A stretch of DNA of 64,000 nucleotides from an uncultured Bacteroidales bacterium. GTDB lineage: Bacteria; Bacteroidota; Bacteroidia; Bacteroidales; Muribaculaceae. Positions 50,726 to 59,998 of this stretch are shown here, one piece after another; position 1 is the first letter of the stretch; every line of letters starts with the position of its first letter. The translations under genes were made by a program, and so were the position numbers. The notes beneath the pieces are model-generated. The model saw nothing but the letters and a program-made list of their open reading frames with translations. It ran no database searches and had not been told where the DNA came from. Where the stretch lies: NCBI GenBank assembly GCA_905210435.1, contig CAJLWO010000009.1, forward strand, positions 1 through 64,000, given 5' to 3'.

Positions 50726-52474
50726 CTATTTTTGTAGTCCCGATGGAATCATTTCGCAGTAGCGTTCATACCATTGTTGCTTTTCAGGTGTGTCTATTGG
50801 TGCAAATTCGTTGATTATGCATCCTGTGTACAAATCATCGGCGATTGCAAGTATTATATCTGACAGTTCAAGAGTCTGTTCAAGTTCCGTTTCATGCGGA
50901 CAGAAAAGGCGTTGATGTTTTATCACTTCATAACCGTATATTACTCCCATGATGTTGCCGCATACGGAGCCGGTTGAGTCGCTGTCGCCGTCATGGTTTA
51001 CTGCCGCGATTATGGCGTCGGCCACGCTGCCGATGTGTCGGACGGCACAATAAAGAGCAATCGCCCAGGTTTCTTCGGCAGTCCATCCTTCACCTAACAG
51101 GGCTATGTTGTCAGCGTCAGGCCTGTCATTGCGGGCGAGTGTCACGGCCTTTCTCGTCAGGTCGGCAAGATCGCGTTTTTCGTCAATGTATTCGCCCGCA
51201 TATACATTGTCAAGACAATTTATTGACTCAAGAGCTATATCCCCGATATGATATTGTATTTCATCCGTATTTGTGCAAATCAATCTGTAAAGCAGGTGAG
51301 TCAGCATTGCCGCGGGTAGAAAGCCGAGAGGGTGCAGGTGGGTTGCAGCGGCTATTTTAGCCCCTGCTTCGTCCATTTCATTTATGCTGTAGTAGGGGTG
51401 TGCGGCCATAAGCAAGGCCATCGGGGCTACGCGCATTATTCCGCCGCATCCTTTGCTGTTGTTGGTTACCGTCCGGTGGCTTAATATGGCATTGCAAGCG
51501 TTGAGACACGTCGTTCCCGGAGCACGGCGGTGAGCAAGTTCCGGGATATCGCGCAGCCATGTGTAGTGGAAATCGTCATGAGTCTGTACTTTTTTCCTTC
51601 CTGTCTGCGTATAATACCAGTCAATATATGCGCCGTCCACATAATCCTCGGGGCGTCCGCCTATGCCGCGCATACAGCCGCGCGTTATACCCATCAGCAT
51701 TCCGTTGGCTGTGAAGAGTGTCATCTGCGTGTCATCGCTTATCAGTGCTTTCTTTTCCCGATTCAGCTCAAAGTGCGTGATGCCACGGGCGCCGTAGTGT
51801 GCAAGTATATCCTTGCGGCTCATGAACTCGACAGGATAGCCTAAGGCGTCACCTGACGCACCTGCCGTCAGGCAACCGCGTATGCGGTCGTGAATACGGT
51901 TCATGACCATCTCTTTCCTTTGTCGGCAACTTTTTATAAACCGTTCTATGAAATTCAGCTGCTCTTTCGTTTCCGGGGTCACGCGGTGAGCTGATTTCGG
52001 CATTTCTTTAAATGCGGCTCTGAGTCGGTTGAGAACTGTCTCCTGAGTCGGTCCATTTATTGTTCGGGCAAAATAACAGGCTGTGATTGTTCCGGTGCGT
52101 CCTACGCCGCCCCAGCAGTGCAGATATGTGTATCCGTTCATTCGTGTCAGATATTCTATCCGGTCAATCAGATTGTGCACTGCTTCAATCGACTCTGGGG
52201 CATTCAGGTCTTTTATGGGAAACCGCATATAGGTAGTGTCCTTAGGCAGCAGATTGCTGTATTGGCGGAGTTCGCCTTCTTCCGTAAGATCGATGAAATG
52301 TCTTACGCCGAAATGATGCATCCTTTTCAGTTTCGTTTCTGCGGTATCTTTATCCCTGTCGCCCGGATATTCACCGGCATATAGCTTTCCCGACACGTGG
52401 TATGACTGGTTGAGAGGTCTTGAAACAGACGCATCAAAGTTGTCGTCAGCGTATTCTGTTATTGTTTCGGACAT
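50726..52474 (-). CDS. fusion of a tyrosine/dual-specificity phosphatase with an ADP-ribosylglycohydrolase
   Basis: A 582-residue cytosolic two-domain protein. Residues 1-185 form a cysteine phosphatase: HCWGGVGRTGT holds the catalytic C120 and R126, and D89 in FPIKDLNAP is the likely general acid. Residues about 195-570 are a DraG/ARH-type ADP-ribosylglycohydrolase with its metal-binding signatures: GASGDALG (205-212), SDDTQMT (246-252) and HDGDSDSTG (494-502). Both sites look intact. Possible substrates are phospho-proteins and ADP-ribosylated proteins, nucleic acids or small molecules, which sequence cannot tell. It lies between hemW and an unknown lipoprotein gene. Confidence 0.88.
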   Translation of the reverse strand: MSETITEYADDNFDASVSRPLNQSYHVSGKLYAGEYPGDRDKDTAETKLKRMHHFGVRHFIDLTEEGELRQYSNLLPKDTTYMRFPIKDLNAPESIEAVHNLIDRIEYLTRMNGYTYLHCWGGVGRTGTITACYFARTINGPTQETVLNRLRAAFKEMPKSAHRVTPETKEQLNFIERFIKSCRQRKEMVMNRIHDRIRGCLTAGASGDALGYPVEFMSRKDILAHYGARGITHFELNREKKALISDDTQMTLFTANGMLMGITRGCMRGIGGRPEDYVDGAYIDWYYTQTGRKKVQTHDDFHYTWLRDIPELAHRRAPGTTCLNACNAILSHRTVTNNSKGCGGIMRVAPMALLMAAHPYYSINEMDEAGAKIAAATHLHPLGFLPAAMLTHLLYRLICTNTDEIQYHIGDIALESINCLDNVYAGEYIDEKRDLADLTRKAVTLARNDRPDADNIALLGEGWTAEETWAIALYCAVRHIGSVADAIIAAVNHDGDSDSTGSVCGNIMGVIYGYEVIKHQRLFCPHETELEQTLELSDIILAIADDLYTGCIINEFAPIDTPEKQQWYERYCEMIPSGLQK

Positions 52475-52526
52475 GGCTTAATATTTAAAATAAGAAAAAT
52501 AGGTATGGATAAAAATTTCCTATTGA

Positions 52527-53648
52527 TTATATTCTCAGGAGGTCGCGCATTATGGCGTCGGATTTGAGCCAGTGTTGTTCGGGGATGGAGAGGGCGGTGT
52601 CGGTCAGTGTGAGCCGGCCGGCGGCAATTAGGGGCGCGGCATCGGAGAGGAGACCGGTGAGGAAGGCGGCGGGGAACAGGCGCCGGAGCGTTTCGAGCGA
52701 GAGGCCGGAGGCGGTGCGCAGGCCGGTGATGATGTAGTCGTTGAAAATTTCGTCAGTGGTTTCGTCTTCGGTTTGCGCTACTGAGTCGCCGCGGGTGAGC
52801 GCCGCCATGTACTTTTTGATGTCGGGGGGATTGATACGGCGCAGTCGCCCGTCGTAGGAATGTGCCGATGCTCCGAGTCCCAGATATGGTGTCATATTCC
52901 AGTATGAGGAGTTGTGGCGCGACCGGTAGCCGGGTTGCGCATAGTTGGAGATTTCGTAGTGGAGATAGCTGTTGGCACGGGCGGATTCCGTGACATAGAG
53001 CTGCATTTCGGAGGCGAGCTCCTCCGACGCTTCGCTTACTTTGCCAGTCTGCAACATCGCGTATAGGCGCGTGCCCGGCTCGTAGGAGAGCAGATAGGCC
53101 GACATGTGGGGCGGCTTTATATCCATAAGCCTGTCCACATCGCGTTGCCAGTCATTTAAGGTCTGGCCCGGCAGACCGAACATCAAGTCGGTGCTGTAAT
53201 TCCAATCCTGGCTCCCGAGCAGTTCGATTGCAGCGAGCGCCCTGCGTGCATCATGGCGGCGGTTGATGATCCGAAGCATATTGTCGTCAAATGACTGCAC
53301 ACCCATGCTTACGCGGTTTATACCCATGTCGCGGCACGCTGAAAGCAGCTCGGCGGTGACATCCTCCGGATTCATTTCGATAGTAAACTCCTCGATACGT
53401 GAAATGTCGACATTACCGGCGATTGCGCCGGCAAGCCGCTGTAGCTCGGCGACAGGCAACACCGACGGGGTTCCGCCGCCGATATATATCGTGGTGAACG
53501 GTTCGCTGATTTCGCCCCTGCGCAATGACAGTTCCGCAATCAGGGCATCGATATACCCCGCGGAAGCCGCAGGCCGCAACCCCGAATAGAAGTCGCAGTA
53601 GCTGCACTTCGAGTGGCAGAATGGGATATGTATGTAGAGTCCGGCCAT
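52527..53648 (-). CDS. hemW: radical SAM heme chaperone HemW
   Basis: A 373-residue radical SAM protein long named oxygen-independent coproporphyrinogen oxidase-like. The cluster motif HIPFCHSKCSYCDFY is at 7-21, GGGTPSVL at about 58-65 and NPEDVT in the SAM-binding part. The protein lacks the longer N-terminus of true HemN. HemW homologues insert heme into respiratory enzymes. It lies 26 bases after the AddB-like gene and may be the end of that transcript. Confidence 0.93.
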   Translation of the reverse strand: MAGLYIHIPFCHSKCSYCDFYSGLRPAASAGYIDALIAELSLRRGEISEPFTTIYIGGGTPSVLPVAELQRLAGAIAGNVDISRIEEFTIEMNPEDVTAELLSACRDMGINRVSMGVQSFDDNMLRIINRRHDARRALAAIELLGSQDWNYSTDLMFGLPGQTLNDWQRDVDRLMDIKPPHMSAYLLSYEPGTRLYAMLQTGKVSEASEELASEMQLYVTESARANSYLHYEISNYAQPGYRSRHNSSYWNMTPYLGLGASAHSYDGRLRRINPPDIKKYMAALTRGDSVAQTEDETTDEIFNDYIITGLRTASGLSLETLRRLFPAAFLTGLLSDAAPLIAAGRLTLTDTALSIPEQHWLKSDAIMRDLLRI

Positions 53649-53674
53649 AGTGCGTCAGTCGATTACGGGTGGTA

Positions 53675-56600
53675 TTATACCGAGCATAGCTCCTTGAATT
53701 TGCAGTATTTGCAGTTGTCCTTGTCGGGATATGCGTAAAACGGTATGTCGGGATTGTATATCTCGTCGAGCATTTCGCCGAGGCGTTCGAGAAAACCTTC
53801 GTTTATGTCGCGGTAGTCGTTGACAGGCAGGCGGTTGAAGCTCAACGGACGGAACGGCTCGACAGCGACTTTGCGCAATTTGTAGATGAACGGCTGTATG
53901 GCGCCGTCATATTTCTCCTTCTGCGCGTAGGCGTTGCAGTACAGTAGCAGCTGGAACATTGCCTTGGGCTGAGCCATAGCTTTGCCGTGCTCAAACAGAC
54001 GGTCGAACCCCGCTGCACTCATCTTGTCGTCGCCGGTCTTGTAGTCGACAATACGTATCATCGGCTCCGAGCCGGGCGTTGTCACGCGGTCGATGCGGTC
54101 AATGCGGTAGTTGAGGTTGATGGTGTAGCGGTCGTTGACCTTCATTTCGACATACTGCGATTCCTCGCCTGATATGAATTCAACTCCCGCAAATTCACTC
54201 TCGCGCTCAAACATCTTGAGCAGCGTGCGTACCATGATTTTCCGGAATATGGCGGCATCGCCCTGCAACGGGCGCGGATCGTCGGCCGGAAGGCTAAGAT
54301 AATGCGTGCGTATGGAGCGGGCCACATACTCCTCCACGAGCTTTTTGTCGGAAAGACGTGAATAGATTTCCGGTGTAAGCGCCAGCGACGGAGCGTCCCC
54401 CTTGAGGTCGATATACATCTTCTCGGCCACTTCGTGCACGATGGTGCCGTATGTGCCCTCGTCCATGAAATCGTGTACCTCGTTTTCGGGATAATACCTC
54501 TCGATGTTGGCGAGATAGAACTGCATCGGGCAGTTGATATATGTGTTGAGCGAGTGAGCCGAGAGGTAGCGGCCGTTCTCTTTCGATAGATAGCGCTGCA
54601 GTTCCTTCATTATCGCGGGAGTCTTTTTCACGGCGAGTGCCTCGGGATTAATCGAAGCCATGCGGTATTGTGAGCCTGTGAACCGTACCTTCCCGGCCGG
54701 GAATTGATATTTTATCTGGTTGATGTAGCGCGACATGTCGCCGGCACGCAGTCCCGATGTGCGGGCATCGTAGAGGAGGTGCACGTTTTTAGCGCGCGCA
54801 ATCAACCTGTAAAAATAATAGGCGTACATGCTTTCCTGGTGGTCGACCGTGGCCATGCCGTAGCCTCGGCGCAACGCGTCGGGGATGAACGTCTTCGCGT
54901 AGTGCTTTCGCGGGAATATACGTTCGTTCATCGACATCAGGATTATATTGTCGAAGTCGAGGCCGCGCGATTCGAGCACACCCATCACCTGCAGTCCTTT
55001 CAGCGGCATCCCCTCGTAGGCTACCGACTGGTTGCCGAGAATGCGTTCGGCGAGGTGGAATACCGTCTTATCCTCAAGAAATATGCGCCCGTTACTGAGG
55101 TATGTGTCGTTGAGGCGACGCAGTTCGTCGAGAGCGGCGCGGTAGGAGCGGATATATTGTATCTCGAGGCGCGTGGAGCTTGTCACGGGCAGGTCGGTTG
55201 AGTCAGACAAGTCGGACCGGTCGGACATGTCCGAATCTTTGAGATTGTCAGACTCATCCGCTTCTTTATCCTTGTCGATGGTGTCGGCCGGCTCGATGAC
55301 GTCGGCAAGCCATAGCAGCAGACTGTCGAGGTAGTCGATGACACCGTCGGAGTCATTGAGATTTTTAACGATGCTGAACACCGGCCGTAGGGGTGCGTAT
55401 TCCTTGGCGTCGAAAAATGTCAGCGGCACGTTGAAGATACGCTCCTTGTTGATTGTAGCGACAATCCTGTCGCATAGCGATGCATAACGCGCGCGTATAA
55501 GCGGGTGGGAGAGGAGTGCTATGACATCTTCAAAAAAGAATGTGTCGAGCGAACGCAGTTCACGCGCCCTAAGCTGCATCGACACTATGTTTTTAATCAG
55601 TGAGGCCACCGATGTATGGCTGAGCGGAAATCCCATCGTGACATTGACGGTGTCAATTTCCTTCGGCATGGCATTGAGCAGCGGCGACACGAGATTTTCA
55701 TCAGGAAGCACTATCGCAGTCTGTTCGAGAGCCGGGTCCTGAGTCTCGGCACCGGAAGAATTTGCGGCGTGAGAAAACCTTTGCGGATAAAGGCGGCGCA
55801 AAATCGGCACGATTGCCTTTGCCTGACCGAATGTCGACGGAACGGCTACCACCGTTATATCCGGATAATCCTCCATCTTGTCGAGCCCCACGCGGTAGCG
55901 CGACGGGAACACCTTAACGTAGCGGCTTATGAACCGCGACGCACGGTTCCCCTTGATATACATTGCCGGGGAAGCATAGTCCCAGTAGAAATCGGCTATG
56001 CCCATGCGCTGCATCGACCTGAATATCGACTGCTCCGACTCCGACAATACGCTGAAACCGGTGAACACATAGCGGTCGCAGTCGAAATCGTCGGCATCCA
56101 TCTCCTTCAACAGTTCGGCCACCTCGCGGTAAATCATGCCGCCGTAGCCGTAGCCTGCTGCGCTAAGCCGTTCCCTGAATCCGTCATATACTTCCTGCAT
56201 CACCTGCCACAGCTTTACGAATCCTGCCACATTCTTATTGCCCGCTTTCCCTTTGCGGGATGAATTCACATGCACGGCATGATTCCAGAATTCCCTTACC
56301 GGCTCCGGCACAAGGTCTTCGTTCCAGTATTTGCGGATTACCTCGAGCTGCTCTTCGGTAAGGTAGTTGGCGCTTATCTCCTTCAGTCCTTCGATATTGC
56401 GGAACAGCTGACGGGCGTCGACCATATATCTGTCCACATCGCCGAAGTCGTTGATAAGTATGTCGCCCCAGTATTGGAAACGGTTGAAGTCGACCAACCC
56501 CTTACCGGCGGCGATGTCGGCGTCAGATAGATGTTTCTTTACTATCTCGGAGTATACCTCATAGAGTATGAACAGCATCTCTATGCGTGATATTTCGATT

Positions 56601-56845
56601 TTGTCGCTCAGGTCGGATATGAAATCGGATATGGTGATTACCGGCGGAGTGAGCGCGGCTTCCGCGCCTCCGGCCGTCAGCACTTCGCTGAAATATTTCG
56701 ACAGGAATACTGCGCTACGTTTGTTGGGCACGACAAAGCAGTAGTCGGCAATGTTTCCCGGTTCGTTGTCGGCGTAAGCCTGTGCGACCTGTCTGAGAAA
56801 CGGCATACGGAGCATGGTGCCTCCGTCGGTGTTGTCATGACTCAT
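53675..56845 (-). CDS. AddB-like PD-(D/E)XK nuclease with iron-sulfur staple
   Basis: A 1056-residue protein resembling AddB, the nuclease and inactivated-helicase subunit of the AddAB recombination machine. The N-terminus gives CFVVPNKRSAVFLSKYF without a Walker A GKT, as in degenerate helicases. Near the C-terminus, FISGEESQYVEMKV, YRIDRIDR and IVDYKTGDD hold the nuclease residues. Cysteines in TYINCPMQFYL and CKYCKFKELC should bind a 4Fe-4S cluster. The helicase partner AddA is not in this window. The ATG at 56845 is chosen because the frame's earlier Met overlaps holB; 56815 is also possible. Confidence 0.85.
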   Translation of the reverse strand: MSHDNTDGGTMLRMPFLRQVAQAYADNEPGNIADYCFVVPNKRSAVFLSKYFSEVLTAGGAEAALTPPVITISDFISDLSDKIEISRIEMLFILYEVYSEIVKKHLSDADIAAGKGLVDFNRFQYWGDILINDFGDVDRYMVDARQLFRNIEGLKEISANYLTEEQLEVIRKYWNEDLVPEPVREFWNHAVHVNSSRKGKAGNKNVAGFVKLWQVMQEVYDGFRERLSAAGYGYGGMIYREVAELLKEMDADDFDCDRYVFTGFSVLSESEQSIFRSMQRMGIADFYWDYASPAMYIKGNRASRFISRYVKVFPSRYRVGLDKMEDYPDITVVAVPSTFGQAKAIVPILRRLYPQRFSHAANSSGAETQDPALEQTAIVLPDENLVSPLLNAMPKEIDTVNVTMGFPLSHTSVASLIKNIVSMQLRARELRSLDTFFFEDVIALLSHPLIRARYASLCDRIVATINKERIFNVPLTFFDAKEYAPLRPVFSIVKNLNDSDGVIDYLDSLLLWLADVIEPADTIDKDKEADESDNLKDSDMSDRSDLSDSTDLPVTSSTRLEIQYIRSYRAALDELRRLNDTYLSNGRIFLEDKTVFHLAERILGNQSVAYEGMPLKGLQVMGVLESRGLDFDNIILMSMNERIFPRKHYAKTFIPDALRRGYGMATVDHQESMYAYYFYRLIARAKNVHLLYDARTSGLRAGDMSRYINQIKYQFPAGKVRFTGSQYRMASINPEALAVKKTPAIMKELQRYLSKENGRYLSAHSLNTYINCPMQFYLANIERYYPENEVHDFMDEGTYGTIVHEVAEKMYIDLKGDAPSLALTPEIYSRLSDKKLVEEYVARSIRTHYLSLPADDPRPLQGDAAIFRKIMVRTLLKMFERESEFAGVEFISGEESQYVEMKVNDRYTINLNYRIDRIDRVTTPGSEPMIRIVDYKTGDDKMSAAGFDRLFEHGKAMAQPKAMFQLLLYCNAYAQKEKYDGAIQPFIYKLRKVAVEPFRPLSFNRLPVNDYRDINEGFLERLGEMLDEIYNPDIPFYAYPDKDNCKYCKFKELCSV

Positions 56846-56882
56846 GGCTAACGATATATTGTGAAATGACGGTCGGCGTCCG

Positions 56883-58010
56883 TTACTGTTTAAGACATAA
56901 TATGATGCTGACGGCAACATCAAACAGCACTATTTTGGCGTTGGCGTTGCCTGCTATGTCACGGCGCGCGTCGATGAACAGGCTTCGCAGCCGCTCCACA
57001 TTGCGCTCGTTGATGAAGCGGGCGAAGTTGGCGCTGAATCGGCTCTCGTCGTTGTCGAGTGCGACGAGACGCGGGTCGCGGAGATTGTATATGTAGTTTT
57101 CTCCCGTCAGCCGTTCGCAGTATTCCATGAAACGGCAGCATTTCTCCCGGCCGAAGTCGGCGGCGTCATTGCTCCATTTGCGGAGTGCGCCCACTTTTTT
57201 CTGATATGCGAGACGCATCAGCGACATGAACATGTCGAGGAACTGCCTCGACTCGTCGGATGCTGAAAGACGGTGGAACGCCTCGAGCATGCTCCCCTCG
57301 GCAAGACGTGCTATACCCTCGGCGGCATCGTGTCCTACCTCCCGGTAATTCTCGAGATATTGCGCGACTGTACTGTCGTCAAGTCGTTTTACCTCGATGC
57401 GGCGCAGGCGCGAATAGATGGTCGGGAGTATTCGGGCAGGTTCGTTGCTCACGAGTATGAACAGCGTGTCGTCGTGCGGCTCCTCGAGCAGTTTGAGCAG
57501 TTTGTTGGCGCATGGCTCGTTCATACGTTCCGGAAGCCACATCAGCACAATCTTGAAGCGTGCGGCATGCGACGTGAAATTCAGTTTGCGTATCAGCTCT
57601 CCGCTCTCGTCGACGAATATCTGCGGCTGTGCGTTGACATTGCCGAGCATTTCCACCCACGTGTTCATGTCCATATAGGGAGAGTCGGTAAGGAACTGCC
57701 GCCATTGCTCTATCCAGTCGTCGGATACGGCGGCTCCGGTCCTGTTTTTCAGCTTTATTACAGGAAATGAAAAATGAGTGTCGATATGGTTGAACGATTT
57801 GTGCTGGATGCATGACGGACACACTCCGCAACTGTCGCCGTCGCGGCGGTCGGTGCAGTGGATATACTGCGCAAGGGCGCGGGCGAGCATCATCTTGCCG
57901 ATACCGCTTTTCCCCTCGAGCAGAAGCGCGTGGGGTATGTGATTGTTGTCGACCATCTCGACGAGCTGTCGCTTGACGGAGTCGTGTGCCGGTATGTCGC
58001 TGAATTTCAT
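56883..58010 (-). CDS. holB: DNA polymerase III delta prime subunit
   Basis: A 375-residue AAA+ clamp-loader subunit. Walker A is LLEGKSGIGKMMLARAL at about 30-46, with the zinc-binding CGVCPSC segment at about 62-68. VLMWLPERMNEPCANKLLKLLEEP and NEPARILPTIYSRLRRIEV are typical of HolB, the SRC-like sensor here reading SRL. It lies 20 bases after metF and 37 before the AddB-like gene. Confidence 0.93.
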   Translation of the reverse strand: MKFSDIPAHDSVKRQLVEMVDNNHIPHALLLEGKSGIGKMMLARALAQYIHCTDRRDGDSCGVCPSCIQHKSFNHIDTHFSFPVIKLKNRTGAAVSDDWIEQWRQFLTDSPYMDMNTWVEMLGNVNAQPQIFVDESGELIRKLNFTSHAARFKIVLMWLPERMNEPCANKLLKLLEEPHDDTLFILVSNEPARILPTIYSRLRRIEVKRLDDSTVAQYLENYREVGHDAAEGIARLAEGSMLEAFHRLSASDESRQFLDMFMSLMRLAYQKKVGALRKWSNDAADFGREKCCRFMEYCERLTGENYIYNLRDPRLVALDNDESRFSANFARFINERNVERLRSLFIDARRDIAGNANAKIVLFDVAVSIILCLKQ

Positions 58011-58030
58011 GCTGCCTCTACATTATGGTG

Positions 58031-58987
58031 TTATAATGTGTTCCTTACAATCTCGCGCACTGAGTCGACGGCGTTGAGCGAGTAGTAGTGGATTGACGGT
58101 GCTCCGGCTTCATAAAGTTCGTTGACCTGTCGGATGCCCCATTCGATGCCCGCGGCTTTGCGTTCCTCGTCGGTGGTGCAGGCCATAAGGCGGCCGGTCA
58201 GCTCGCTCGGTATGTCGACCTTGAATATCTTCGGAAGCACCGAGAGCTGGTTGATATTCGTTATCGGTTTTATTCCCGGGATTATCGGCACATTGATGCC
58301 GATGGCACGGCACCGTTCCACGAAGTTGAAATATTTCGCGTTGTCGAAAAACAGCTGTGTCACGATATAATCGGCGCCGTTGTCGACCTTGGCTTTGAGA
58401 AACTGCAGGTCCATGTCGAAGTTGGGCGCTTCCTCATGTTTCTCCGGATAGCCGGCCACTCCGCATGAAAACGGTGTGCCGCGGCCTGTGTCCATGCTCG
58501 TTCCGTCGATGAAATATCCCTTGTTGAATTCGTTTATCTGCTGCTGCAGCTCCGTGGCGTGGAGATACCCGTTTTCATTGGGGGTGTACTTGCTGTCGTG
58601 CTTGGCTTTGTCGCCGCGCAGCACGAGCACGTTCGTGATGCCGAGAAACGACAGGTCGATAAGCGCGTATTCGGTTTCCATCTTCGAGAAGCCGCTACAT
58701 ATCATGTGGGGTACCACGGGTATCTTGTAGCGGTTCTGTATCGCTGCCGCCACGGCAACCGTGCCGGGACGTGCGCGCTGTGCCACACGCTGGTAAAGAC
58801 CGCCGTCGGTCTGTTTGAAGACAAGCTCGCTGCGGTGGGTGGTGATATTGATGTAGCGCGGGTTGAATTCGATTAATTTGTCGATGCCGCGGAACAGTGT
58901 CTCTATGCTTTTGCCCTTCAGCGGGGGGAGAACTTCAAATGAGAACCCGCGTCCCGGGGTCGATTCTATTATCTGGGGAATGTTCAT
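58031..58987 (-). CDS. metF: 5,10-methylenetetrahydrofolate reductase
   Basis: A 318-residue FAD enzyme that makes 5-methyltetrahydrofolate for methionine synthesis. FSFEVLPPLKG near the start, ITTHR, the FAD-binding LVLRGD, QLFFDNAKYF and PGIKPI are family landmarks. The ATG at 58987 gives the usual length; an upstream in-frame start would add 19 residues of poor quality. It follows a 129-base gap containing a family D repeat. Confidence 0.96.
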   Translation of the reverse strand: MNIPQIIESTPGRGFSFEVLPPLKGKSIETLFRGIDKLIEFNPRYINITTHRSELVFKQTDGGLYQRVAQRARPGTVAVAAAIQNRYKIPVVPHMICSGFSKMETEYALIDLSFLGITNVLVLRGDKAKHDSKYTPNENGYLHATELQQQINEFNKGYFIDGTSMDTGRGTPFSCGVAGYPEKHEEAPNFDMDLQFLKAKVDNGADYIVTQLFFDNAKYFNFVERCRAIGINVPIIPGIKPITNINQLSVLPKIFKVDIPSELTGRLMACTTDEERKAAGIEWGIRQVNELYEAGAPSIHYYSLNAVDSVREIVRNTL

Positions 58988-59074
58988 TGCATTCGTTATG
59001 ATTGATTGTAGTATTATTATTTTCGTGGGGATTGGGTTTTGCAATACCTTTCACGCTATTTTATTTGCCGTCAG

Positions 59075-59103
59075 GATGCGGACGCGATGAATCGCGTCCC
59101 TAC
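59075..59103 (-). repeat. 29-bp palindromic repeat family D, copy 2
   Basis: Reading on the minus strand: GTAG, GGACGCGATT, CATCGCGTCC, GCATC, identical to 28577-28605 apart from one centre base. Confidence 0.7.
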
Positions 59104-59116
59104 GGTTGGCCGATGT

Positions 59117-59998
59117 TTAGTTATCTGTTTTCTCCGTGTCAATCTTTGTCGCCGGGGCTGCGTCAATCTGCTCGCGGAGTTTGGCGGCGCGTGCGTTGAG
59201 GCGGTCGCGGTCGATGGTGGCGTCGCGCATCTCGTTGACGGCGCATGCGTAGCGGTAGGCTGTGGCTATTCCGTCAATCTGGGCTGCATTGAGCGATATG
59301 CTGCTTGTGCGGCCGTTCTGTCCGTTGAACAGTATCTTTACCGGCAATCCTTCGTGCGCCGCTACAAGTTCGCCTATGCCGCGGCTTCCGGCGGGAGTGA
59401 AGGTTATGACTTCGGAATTGCCTGTGCGGAAGTTGAGCGTCCCGTCATACGGAACGGTATCCGTAGTTGCAATCATGTCGCCTACGACAGCCGATACCGA
59501 CCAGTGTCTCAGTGCGCCCGCGGGATTGACCGACGATACGAGATAGAATTCGCCGTTCTCCGATACGCGCGGCGACAGTCCCGTCTTGTTCATGAAAGCG
59601 GGGTCGACCATTGAGCTTTTAAGCATATAGCCTTCGGTGCCGGGCACGTTGACATGTGTCATAAGCGGCTTCAGGCTGTCGAGCATCAGTTTGTTGGCAT
59701 TTACAGTGGAGTCGGCCGCGGCCATATCCTCGACGGTAATCTGCATAAGCGCTTTCGGGCGCAGCTGCATGCTTTGCTTAATTATATCGGTATCGTCGGC
59801 GAATCTGCTGTCAAGCGAATCGAGCAGCGATATGCATTCACGGGCATTGCCGTTGTTGAGGGCGTTCTGTGCCTTGTCGAAAGCAATCTTCGCCTCGGCG
59901 CCCTTGTTGTCGGCGCCACCCTTGCATGAGGTCATCGCAACAGATGCGATGGCTACGGCACATGCCGCCGCGGCTATATGTCTATATGCGTTGTACAT
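59117..59998 (-). CDS. putative lipoprotein with helical N-terminus
   Basis: A 293-residue protein with a lipoprotein signal ending AMTSC (Cys at residue 25). The first part after it is helical and TPR-like (AFDKAQNALNNGNARECISLLDSL). The middle is beta-rich, and the C-terminus is again helical (DRDRLNARAAKLREQI). I do not recognise a family. It begins 17 bases before the end of the upstream relA gene, so it is probably co-translated with it, which ties an envelope protein to the (p)ppGpp synthetase transcript. Confidence 0.75.
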   Translation of the reverse strand: MYNAYRHIAAAACAVAIASVAMTSCKGGADNKGAEAKIAFDKAQNALNNGNARECISLLDSLDSRFADDTDIIKQSMQLRPKALMQITVEDMAAADSTVNANKLMLDSLKPLMTHVNVPGTEGYMLKSSMVDPAFMNKTGLSPRVSENGEFYLVSSVNPAGALRHWSVSAVVGDMIATTDTVPYDGTLNFRTGNSEVITFTPAGSRGIGELVAAHEGLPVKILFNGQNGRTSSISLNAAQIDGIATAYRYACAVNEMRDATIDRDRLNARAAKLREQIDAAPATKIDTEKTDN

